Assembly: GCA_015099395.1 (NCBI GenBank)
Contig: AP024096.1
Location: 744,001 to 808,000, forward strand
Length of the DNA: 64,000 bases
Direction: 5' to 3'
From: Ktedonobacteria bacterium brp13
Lineage (GTDB): Bacteria; Chloroflexota; Ktedonobacteria; Ktedonobacterales; Ktedonobacteraceae
Positions 57,030-64,000 of the stretch are shown here, in pieces. The notes beneath the pieces are model-generated. The model was not told where the DNA came from. It worked only from the letters and a program-made list of their open reading frames with translations, and ran no database searches. Within the stretch, counting starts at the first letter, position 1, and every line of letters starts with the position of its first letter. The position numbers and the translations under genes were made by a program.

Positions 57030-59308
57030 CGATTGAGAAATTGCAGAAGAATTGCATTCATAGGAGAAGGTGAAGGAAGTAGAGCACTCGTGCCGATAGC
57101 GACAAGAGCTATCTCACCCGAATCACGCAGCAAGCTACGTGTATCATTAATCCAGGGGTGACGTTCAAGCTTGATCGGATAGAGTTGTGGGGCTTGTGGA
57201 AACGCAAGATAATCCACCCAGCGAAAACTACTAAAATGCTGACGAAAATCAGGAAAGGAGAGTCCACCACCTGCAAGATAAAATGTAGAAGGAGGCACCA
57301 GATCACCAACCAGGACTTCTAGCTGACGTGCCAGTTCGTCAAGCCAGCGCTGGTACTCAGGGACAAGCAACGTTTGTACATAACTGCGCCGCCCTCCCTT
57401 CAATACACCGCGCCCATAGCTGAGCTTCAGATGCTCCGCCGACTCACGATCGATATGCATCTGATCAGCGAGTCGCAAAGTAAAATCTTCGCCACCAAAG
57501 GCAAAGGCACCCACACGTGTAAGCCTATCCCCGAAAACCAGCGCGATACGAGTCACACCACCACCAACGTCCAATAAAACAGCATCCGACGCGAACTCAT
57601 CACTACCCTGCATATAATGAGCAAGAGCAGCCGGCGTAGTAATGAGCGCCGCCATATTGAGGTCCAGCTTCTCGATTACCTCTGAGATAATCAGTCGCTG
57701 TGCATGTGGAATACAGTTCACAAAAAGTTGAAAAGAGAGTTCACGACCTGGCATACCAAAGGGGTCCGCCACAGACTGTCCGTCAATAGAGATTGATGAG
57801 ACCACCATATCAATAATATCCAGCCTCATACTTCGCTCACCAGTGAGTAACGCGAACTGCTGACGCAGACGCGCCACTAATGCCTGAGCAGCCTGCTCGA
57901 TCAACGCCTCAAGCTCATTCATAGCGATAGGAACAGCCGGTGTCGCACGCTCCATATTAATCGTCAGCGAGGCACCTCGCATAAGCTCACTCCCAATACC
58001 AATCAAAGCATCAGGAGCAATCAGTTTACCAGCCATCCGCTCAGCCTTCAACAACGCCTCATTACATGCAGTAACGGTCCCATCAACGTCATTTACCATC
58101 CCCGCTAGCAAGTTCCCCTCCTGCTGATTAAAGCGACCTACCCCAAGTACCTCGGCATGCCCATCAGCACTGAGCCGCACAATAGCCGCACGAGCATATG
58201 TCGACCCTATATCGAGTACGGTATAGTAAGATGACGAAGAGAGCGCCGATGGTGTCACAGGTGCGCGCTGTATTGGCGACGAAGCAAAAGGGGGTGTATC
58301 CTCCTGCCAGAGCCGTACAATAGATGGCTCCAGCGAGGGCACAGAGAGCGAGTCCACAGCAGATTCAGCAAGGGCAGGAGAGGATGGCTCCACGCTACTA
58401 AGCTCATAGACCTCTTCAGCCTTATCATCACCCGTAACCGGACCGGTCGTAATTACAGGTGAAGCGTCGGTAGAGACAGCGGGCACTCGTGATTGCTCAA
58501 TAGCGACGGCCAGAGCCTGTGCAAACTCTAATACAGTCGGGAAACGCTGCTTGGGATCCTTCTCCAGAGCACGGTGGACAACAGAGACAATAGCAGGGCT
58601 TAAATTCGGCATGCGCTCCTGCAAAGAAGGAAGAGGTACCGTAATATGCTGAACTGCTATTTCAATGGGAGTCGAACCATCAAAAGGACGCTCACCACAG
58701 AGCCACTCATAGACCATTACCGCCAGAGAATACTGATCACTTGCCGGACGTGGCTTGCCTTGCAGTTGCTCAGGAGCCATATAGTGGACGGTTCCAGCAT
58801 TATCCAACGTCTTGAGAGAGGCAGTACTATGCGCAACCGTCACCAAACTGAAGTCACTCAACAGGATCTCGTTGTGGGCTCCCAGCAGAATATTCTCAGG
58901 CTTCACATCACGATGAATCAGCCGGTGGTTGTGTGCATACTGAAGAGCAGAAGCGATCTGCTGCACATACAACAGAATCAACTGGGGTCGTAGTCGCTGC
59001 CCCTCGGGATAACGGTGGCGCAACGAGCCATGACGTGCGTACTCCATCACCAGAAAAGGAGTATTCGAAGATGCATCGACACCAAAATCAAACACACTCA
59101 CAATGTGAGGATGATGCAGATGAGCGATCGCCTGAGCTTCCTGCAAAAATTGCTGTAACGTATCCTGGTTTACCGCAGCATGCAAGATTTTAATTGCAGC
59201 AAACGTCTTAAGATACAGGTGCTCGCCCAGGTAAACATCCGCAAAATGACCCTGTCCAACCAGGCGGACAAGGCGATAATTCCCCATCTGCTGATCAATA
59301 CGATCCAT
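57005..59308 (-). CDS. Serine/threonine kinase fused to FtsA/PilM-like actin fold
   Basis: 767 residues from ATG 59308 (GGGGA 6-7 bases upstream). The kinase domain covers residues ~7-270: LVGQGHFADVYL, catalytic Lys in AAIKIL, Glu in FLQEAQAIAHLHHPH, catalytic loop LIHRDVKPENILL, activation segment LSDFSLVTV (DFS instead of DFG), APEQLQGKPRPASDQYSLAV. A disordered Pro/Ser/Glu-rich linker (~275-365) leads to an actin-like ATPase domain: phosphate-1 LDIGSTYARAAIV, an inserted SHS2-like segment (DIIDMVVSSISIDGQ), phosphate-2 LLDVGGGVTRIALV, adenosine motif YLAGGGLSF, and a hydrophobic C-terminus (ALLPSPSPMNAILLQFLNRH). FtsA anchors the divisome and PilM the type IV pilus; this protein may place kinase activity there. 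No FtsZ gene is nearby. No transmembrane helix. Confidence 0.9.
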   Translation of the reverse strand: MDRIDQQMGNYRLVRLVGQGHFADVYLGEHLYLKTFAAIKILHAAVNQDTLQQFLQEAQAIAHLHHPHIVSVFDFGVDASSNTPFLVMEYARHGSLRHRYPEGQRLRPQLILLYVQQIASALQYAHNHRLIHRDVKPENILLGAHNEILLSDFSLVTVAHSTASLKTLDNAGTVHYMAPEQLQGKPRPASDQYSLAVMVYEWLCGERPFDGSTPIEIAVQHITVPLPSLQERMPNLSPAIVSVVHRALEKDPKQRFPTVLEFAQALAVAIEQSRVPAVSTDASPVITTGPVTGDDKAEEVYELSSVEPSSPALAESAVDSLSVPSLEPSIVRLWQEDTPPFASSPIQRAPVTPSALSSSSYYTVLDIGSTYARAAIVRLSADGHAEVLGVGRFNQQEGNLLAGMVNDVDGTVTACNEALLKAERMAGKLIAPDALIGIGSELMRGASLTINMERATPAVPIAMNELEALIEQAAQALVARLRQQFALLTGERSMRLDIIDMVVSSISIDGQSVADPFGMPGRELSFQLFVNCIPHAQRLIISEVIEKLDLNMAALITTPAALAHYMQGSDEFASDAVLLDVGGGVTRIALVFGDRLTRVGAFAFGGEDFTLRLADQMHIDRESAEHLKLSYGRGVLKGGRRSYVQTLLVPEYQRWLDELARQLEVLVGDLVPPSTFYLAGGGLSFPDFRQHFSSFRWVDYLAFPQAPQLYPIKLERHPWINDTRSLLRDSGEIALVAIGTSALLPSPSPMNAILLQFLNRHLSSPSS

Positions 59309-59743
59309 ACAATCCCCAAATCGATCCAGCAAGTGACAACGGCACACGAGCCAGGACAATCGTCAATAATCAAAATGCCGCACTGACGCGGCCAGCATAG
59401 TTCGTGGAGCTTAGACGATTGAAAGGCATCCCCCGCTGCGCAACCCCATCTCCCCAGCGATCCCAGTCAGCGTACACACAAGAGCGTCGTGCAATAGACA
59501 GCATAAGACAAGATACTGAAAAGCAATAAAAGCGTGCTGTAGCTCAATTGTAAGCTACTTTCTAGCAAGACGTCAAATATAGGATATGTTACGCCTCGCT
59601 ATGCTTATTGTCCTCCAGGCAAGTCGATAGTGCGCAGACAAAGAGACAAAGAAACAAAGGAACAGAGAGAACAAAAAGAAGCAGATAAAGACCCACGTAC
59701 AGATGATCTCTAGCTATAATGGGGAGAGTAAACAGACCAACTG
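59309..59743. other. Intergenic region
   Basis: 435 bases between two minus-strand genes. Purine-rich stretch at 59630-59690. No RNA gene or repeat recognised. The promoter of the kinase-FtsA gene should be at 59310-59400. Confidence 0.4.
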
Positions 59744-60679
59744 TCACGCCTTCTCGTTGGTATCACCATCGGCATCAATGATAGTGGGTATAGTGGGTGC
59801 ATCGAGCAAAGATGGTTGCTGATGCTCAACGCGGCGCTGCTTCTGCTTGCTACTTTTGGCATTCTCCAGATAGTTTTGCGGACTCACCACCGACATCCCG
59901 AGTTGATTTTCAATGTCATGTCGTGCACGCCCGGCAACAGCCCCGCCATCACGCGCATCGCCTTGTAAGGAAGGCAAACCCTGACTATCGCGATCTCGAT
60001 GTAACTCAGTTGTTGTCACCTCACCCAGCATCGTCAACACCAGTTCCATCGGTGTCATATGGTCACGCAGATTCTCCTTCTTGAGACTTTTGAGCTTCTT
60101 ATGGCCCTGCGTACCAATACCGAATGTCCCCTTCGTAATTGTATTGGTCAATACGCCATAATCCTTCTTACTCGCACCACGATCGTCCCACTCCTGCGTC
60201 AACTCATTACGCACCAGAATCGACTGAATACGTTTCTCGATCCACTCCTCAGAATAGCCCTTGAGGCGGTATTTTTGACGTTCAGACTCGATATCGATCT
60301 GTGTATGCTCGATCGTCTGTAAACGTTGCTCACCAGACTGCGCCAGCCAGAGCTTAAACTGCTCCACAGTCTCCGTCGTAGAAGGGATCGACTGCATAAT
60401 ACGGAAGAGAGCCTCACGATCCGCAGCATCGGTAAAACGCAACTTGCCATCAGAAGAAGGCATCTTCAACTGTACGCAACGCGCGTACACTTCAGCGAAA
60501 CCCTCACCAGAGACACGGCGCTTCAGGTCGCTCCAGTAGCGGCGCGCATTATCGCTATGTGTAAGATACGCAACAACATCCACCACTGAATAGAACCACT
60601 GTTCCTGATGCCATACCTTACGAATATCGTTCGCCCCGGGGAGTACTAGATCATCTCTATATTGGTCCTCAGCTGCCAT
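59744..60679 (-). CDS. DinD-like / Bro-N domain protein
   Basis: 311 residues. The N-terminal ~110 residues form a Bro-N-type domain: DIRKVWHQEQWFYSVVDVVAYLT, YWSDLKRRV, FTDAADREALFRIMQSIPS. The next part matches the DinD core: LWLAQSGEQRL, YRLKGYSEEWIEKRIQSILVR, LTQEWDDRGASKKDYGVLTN and TTELHRDRDSQGL with ARHDIENQLGMSVVS. E. coli DinD is induced by DNA damage and limits RecA filaments; Bro-N proteins are also common on phages. ATG 60679 has AGAGGACGAG upstream. No phage genes adjoin it. No LexA box was searched beyond eye. Confidence 0.82.
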   Translation of the reverse strand: MAAEDQYRDDLVLPGANDIRKVWHQEQWFYSVVDVVAYLTHSDNARRYWSDLKRRVSGEGFAEVYARCVQLKMPSSDGKLRFTDAADREALFRIMQSIPSTTETVEQFKLWLAQSGEQRLQTIEHTQIDIESERQKYRLKGYSEEWIEKRIQSILVRNELTQEWDDRGASKKDYGVLTNTITKGTFGIGTQGHKKLKSLKKENLRDHMTPMELVLTMLGEVTTTELHRDRDSQGLPSLQGDARDGGAVAGRARHDIENQLGMSVVSPQNYLENAKSSKQKQRRVEHQQPSLLDAPTIPTIIDADGDTNEKA

Positions 60680-60835
60680 AGAACTCGTCCTCTCTTACAA
60701 TACAGCTTATAAATGAAAGAAAGAAATAACGTTGCATCAAACTTCTTATTTTACTGTACCACATCATCCCCACAAATACACTACGAAGTAGATCAAAGCA
60801 TTACAGAAAAGAGAGACTACAAGGAGAGCTACGCA

Positions 60836-61462
60836 CTAACGCAAGGCCAGAATATCAGCCGACAATGATTTACGCAACAAAACCTTCGCACGATTGAAGT
60901 AGGTCTTCGCAGTCTGCTCAGGCATATTTAAAATACGCCCGATATCCGAGAAACGAAGATTTGAGGTATAACGCAGAGTCACCACAGCCCGAAATTTAAT
61001 CGGGAGCGTATAGATGGCCTCCTGAAGCGCCTTCTGAAGATCATGATGTGCGATCATATCTTCAATCGAGAGGGCATCATCCGGGATTGCATCGAGCAGA
61101 GACAGATCGTCATCATCGCCCTCGGTCTCAATCTGGGAGAACGGCACAATATGTTTGCGACGCTGTCGCAAAGCATCGATACAACAATTATGGGCGACCT
61201 GAAAAAGCCAGGGCTTAAATGGTTTATTCGCGTGTAAAGACGGCAAAGAAGTATAAAAGCGTAGAAACACCTCTTGCAGCAAATCGCTACTCTCTTCAGA
61301 GTCACCCATCAAACGATAAATAAAGTTGAAGAGGGGCACTTGATAGCGACGAACCAACAACTCAAAAGCCTGCTTATCTCCAGAAGTAGCTTGCTGTGCC
61401 AGGGCAGCATCTGGCAGATCTTTCGCATGAACGTCACGACAGTGCTCTTGCTGTGTTTGCAT
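60836..61462 (-). CDS. ECF-type RNA polymerase sigma factor
   Basis: 208 residues from ATG 61462 (GAAGGG 9 bases upstream); ATG 61483 is another option. Region 2 is DKQAFELLVRRYQVPLFNFI with DLLQEVFLRFYTSL, and KPWLFQVAHNCCIDALRQRR (region 2.4). Region 4 is the helix-turn-helix LRFSDIGRILNMPEQTAKTY after LPIKFRAVVTLRY. The linker holds an acidic stretch (ETEGDDDDLSLLD). It directs RNA polymerase to a specific set of promoters. No anti-sigma gene follows: the next gene downstream is DinD-like, 157 bases later, so control is not evident. Divergent from nudC. Confidence 0.92.
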   Translation of the reverse strand: MQTQQEHCRDVHAKDLPDAALAQQATSGDKQAFELLVRRYQVPLFNFIYRLMGDSEESSDLLQEVFLRFYTSLPSLHANKPFKPWLFQVAHNCCIDALRQRRKHIVPFSQIETEGDDDDLSLLDAIPDDALSIEDMIAHHDLQKALQEAIYTLPIKFRAVVTLRYTSNLRFSDIGRILNMPEQTAKTYFNRAKVLLRKSLSADILALR

Positions 61463-61853
61463 ACCACTGGACCCTTCTGTCATAAAACGAGCATAAATAG
61501 TTCTCAATTTTTTTATCTATGTTTAGGGTACCACCTTTTTAACCCATTTTCCATAAAAATTTCCAGGGAAATCGCAAGAGAATAAAGCTGTAAGCAAATG
61601 TTAAGGAAGACCACGAAAGCTTAAAAATTTCTAAACCACCGTCACATTTTCCTCCAACTCCGCTTACAGCCTGTATGTTATGTGATACTATAAATACGGG
61701 AGCAGATAGAAGAACAAGGCTCTCCCCTACCAATCTTGGGATAGCACAGCATACGCAGCAAGCGACTCGCTCACCCCCTACCCAAATGCAAACAGCAACA
61801 GCTACCATCGAAATAAGAACTGCGCATAGCGCTTTTCAGGAGAGAACAAATCT

Positions 61854-62741
61854 ATGACAACAAACTTTCATCGTGCATATCCCCCTCAAACTGTCCCCTC
61901 ATATCCAGCGCTCTGGCTACTCTTCCATGGAAATAAACTCATCTTGCAAACAGAAGACTCCAGGGATATAACAGAGGCTGAGAAGCAAGCTAATAAAGAG
62001 ACCCTCAGCATCCCACTGGGAGACGCAACATTGCTAACAGAGATAGAGCATGAAGAGATCCTATATCTAGGGCTCCTGGGAGACATACCTTGCGTAACCA
62101 CGAACCTCAAAGATGAGACCCGGTTACCTGCAAATTGGAGAGCAGTAGGGCTACGTGAACTCTACCATCACCTACCAGAGATAGAGTTTGAGCTAGCTGG
62201 CTACGCACATCAGATCACCAATTGGCAGCACAGCAACCGTTATTGCCCGGTCTGTACAACGCCACTCCTATCTATAGCAGGTCACTGGGGGCACACATGT
62301 CCCAATAACCACTATACAGGCTATCCACCTGTTATACCGGCTATGATCGTCCTCGTACATGATAACGATCGCGTTCTCCTGGCGCACAAACCTGGCTGGG
62401 GAAAACGGTATGGTTTATTTGCAGGCTTTGTCGAGCCAAGCGAATCGATGGAAGAGTGTGTAAGACGAGAGCTCAGAGAAGAGGCTGGCATCGAAGTCAC
62501 AGATATCCACTATTTCACCAGCCAGGCGTGGCCCTTCCCAGACCAGCTCATGATCGGCTTCACCGCACGTTACGCCGGAGGAGAGCCAGAACCCCAGGAT
62601 GGCGAACTAGATGACATCGCCTGGTTTAACCTGGCGAAACTACCTGACGAGCTACCACCACCCTTCAGTCTGGCCTATATACTCATTAATGACTGGCTCA
62701 CTAAACAGACAGCGCAAGCTGCGCTAAAAGAAAAGGGATAG
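61854..62741 (+). CDS. nudC: NADH pyrophosphatase NudC-like Nudix hydrolase
   Basis: 295 residues. The N-terminal domain is followed by a zinc ribbon at about 130-155: CPVC, then CPNNH in place of the usual second CxxC. The Nudix domain has the box GFVEPSESMEECVRRELREE followed by AGIEV. The family mark SQAWPFPDQLMIGF (SQPWPFP in E. coli NudC) comes just after and selects NAD(H)-type substrates. It cuts NADH into NMNH and AMP and may remove NAD caps from RNA. ATG 61854 follows AGGAGAG by 9 bases. The zinc site has Asn-His where Cys is expected. Divergent from the sigma factor gene. Confidence 0.9.
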   Translation: MTTNFHRAYPPQTVPSYPALWLLFHGNKLILQTEDSRDITEAEKQANKETLSIPLGDATLLTEIEHEEILYLGLLGDIPCVTTNLKDETRLPANWRAVGLRELYHHLPEIEFELAGYAHQITNWQHSNRYCPVCTTPLLSIAGHWGHTCPNNHYTGYPPVIPAMIVLVHDNDRVLLAHKPGWGKRYGLFAGFVEPSESMEECVRRELREEAGIEVTDIHYFTSQAWPFPDQLMIGFTARYAGGEPEPQDGELDDIAWFNLAKLPDELPPPFSLAYILINDWLTKQTAQAALKEKG

Positions 62742-62946
62742 CAGAGAAAAGAGCGCGCGGATTGAGAAAAATAGGACAGTCGTCCCTACATTATTGACAG
62801 GCCCAATCTGCACAGCTTACAATCCCATTAATGATCCCTTAATGCGTAAAAAAGGATGCAGCCAGCCAAAAAACTCCAGCATTACATGCATAAGACAGCG
62901 CGAAGGCGGAGAAGCGGGGACATCCATTAACGGAATCTGGTACTGA

Positions 62947-63924
62947 ATGAACGATCGCCGCTATCTCAAGTCGAAGATTGACAGATATCATTTGCGATCC
63001 CTCCTCGGGAAGAGTGACATGTCCGAAGTATTTATGGCAGATGATGAAGAGAGTCAAAAGCGCGTCGCAGTGAAGCTACTTTATGGAAGCCGCCGGGGAG
63101 AAGAAGCACAACAATTTCTCACAAAAACAGCAGCCATAGCAGAACTACACCATCCTCATATCATGCCGATTCTAGATTATGGCATTGAGGATGAAGCAGC
63201 ATTTATTGTCATGGAATACACCCCATATGGAGATCTCCGCCAACGTCACCCTAAAGGAGCGCAACTTGACCTGATAACAATCATTGAATATGTGCAGCAA
63301 ATAAGCAAAGCGCTACAGTATATTCATGAAAAAGGCTATGTACATCGAGACGTCAAGCCGCATAACCTGTTAATAGGCGAGCATAATGAGCTTCTGCTCA
63401 GTGACTTTGGCACCTCCATCCTCTCGCATAGTCTCAACCCTTTACACAGCACAAAACGCGAATTTGAAGGGACAGCACCTTACGCCGCTCCCGAGCAACT
63501 ACGAGGAAAATCGAGAAGGAGCAGCGACCAGTACGCGCTAGGGATCATGGTCTATGAATGGATAACAGGAGATTGGCCCTTTAACGGCTCATTCTATGAG
63601 ATTACTCATCAGCACCTCTTTGTCGCGCCACCCCCTTTGCAAAAGCGTGGCATCTCCTATCCACAGAACATCGAGCAGGTCTTGATGCGTGCACTAGAGA
63701 AAGAACCAACGCAGCGCTTCCCATCAATCAAGCGTTTTGCAGAAGAATTGGAATGGTCCTATAAGATCGCCCAGGCACGTGGGCAACTCCCCTCACCAGC
63801 AGAAAACAAACAGTCGGCATCAGTACAAGACCAACCATTACAAAAAGCACAGCGAGCACAACCGCTACGCCAGCAGTTCCGCTCGCCGCTTCCATTTCAT
63901 CAAGCAAACAAGCAAAATAATTGA
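62947..63924 (+). CDS. Serine/threonine protein kinase, soluble
   Basis: 325 residues. The kinase domain covers about 12-275. The nucleotide loop is LLGKSDMSEVFMA, with only the first Gly of the usual GxGxxG kept. Catalytic Lys is in VAVKLL, Glu is likely in FLTKTAAIAELHHPH (replaced by Thr/Ala at the expected place). The catalytic loop YVHRDVKPHNLLI and LSDFGTSIL (DFG) are intact, as are APEQLRGKSRRSSDQYALGI and LEKEPTQRFPS. A Gln-rich tail (~50 residues) follows, with no membrane helix. Closely related to the kinase half of the 57005-59308 fusion. It may have low activity or act as a scaffold. ATG 62947 is preceded by a weak site (GGAATCTGG). Confidence 0.88.
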   Translation: MNDRRYLKSKIDRYHLRSLLGKSDMSEVFMADDEESQKRVAVKLLYGSRRGEEAQQFLTKTAAIAELHHPHIMPILDYGIEDEAAFIVMEYTPYGDLRQRHPKGAQLDLITIIEYVQQISKALQYIHEKGYVHRDVKPHNLLIGEHNELLLSDFGTSILSHSLNPLHSTKREFEGTAPYAAPEQLRGKSRRSSDQYALGIMVYEWITGDWPFNGSFYEITHQHLFVAPPPLQKRGISYPQNIEQVLMRALEKEPTQRFPSIKRFAEELEWSYKIAQARGQLPSPAENKQSASVQDQPLQKAQRAQPLRQQFRSPLPFHQANKQNN

Positions 63925-64000
63925 TAACCAGACTTATTCAAGGGAGAACAGCAGCAAGCTTCCTACTTTAGTACCAGGAGCAACAAGTGCAAGACAAAGA

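Overview
The window looks like a chromosomal segment of a Gram-positive-walled, multicellular-type bacterium of the class Ktedonobacteria (Chloroflexota). This is an inference. It rests on soluble PknB-like kinases without PASTA domains, excisionase-type HTH proteins, BNR-repeat proteins, an isolated 23S gene, roughly balanced GC in genes with AT-rich spacers, and monoderm wall enzymes. No 16S gene or tRNA was seen in the window.

Layout. 1-3.6 kb: a GAF/PAS sensor (cut by the window edge), an OmpR-type regulator and a PAS histidine kinase whose start lies behind an unusual pair of competing hairpins. 3.67-8.27 kb: a nest of mobile elements. ISL3-type terminal repeats enclose a broken ISL3 transposase gene and a nucleotidyltransferase gene. 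An IS630 element sits in the stop codon of the nucleotidyltransferase, and an IS5-ended cassette carrying an acetyltransferase sits inside the ISL3 gene with a 3-bp target duplication. 8.4-16.1 kb: a PPi-type phosphofructokinase, a DUF2071 protein, cardiolipin synthase, D,D-carboxypeptidase, a BNR lipoprotein with a membrane partner, and an amidase. 16.3-26.7 kb: a zinc-ribbon Pro/Gln-rich protein, a His-rich small membrane protein, methionine aminopeptidase, a ThDP enzyme, an HTH/Clp-N fusion, altronate dehydratase, a GH76 protein and a second BNR protein. 26.9-40.8 kb: a flippase, a metal ABC transporter operon, a TMEM175-like channel, an L,D-transpeptidase, a HAMP-containing membrane protein, TerC, an HTH protein and a FemAB ligase. 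40.8-46.6 kb: a TetR regulator and its DHA2 efflux pump with a matched operator at each gene, a YbdK ligase, a phosphatase and a DUF4097 protein. 46.7-50.4 kb: a self-standing 5S gene facing a separate 23S gene, each with its own promoter and terminator. 50.8-63.9 kb: a stress protein, Rho, a polyprenol-linked mannosyltransferase, a DmpA-type peptidase, a kinase fused to an FtsA/PilM-like actin fold, a DinD-like protein, an ECF sigma factor, NudC and a second kinase.

Working together: the amidase, carboxypeptidase, L,D-transpeptidase, FemAB ligase, flippase, mannosyltransferase and kinase-FtsA fusion point to a large investment in envelope synthesis and its control. The rRNA block, Rho, MetAP and PFK are housekeeping. 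The 3.67-8.27 kb block is clearly accessory. Small dispersed cloverleaf-like repeats (15.0 kb, 43.2 kb, and a relic at 9.9 kb) suggest a non-autonomous repeat family in this genome.
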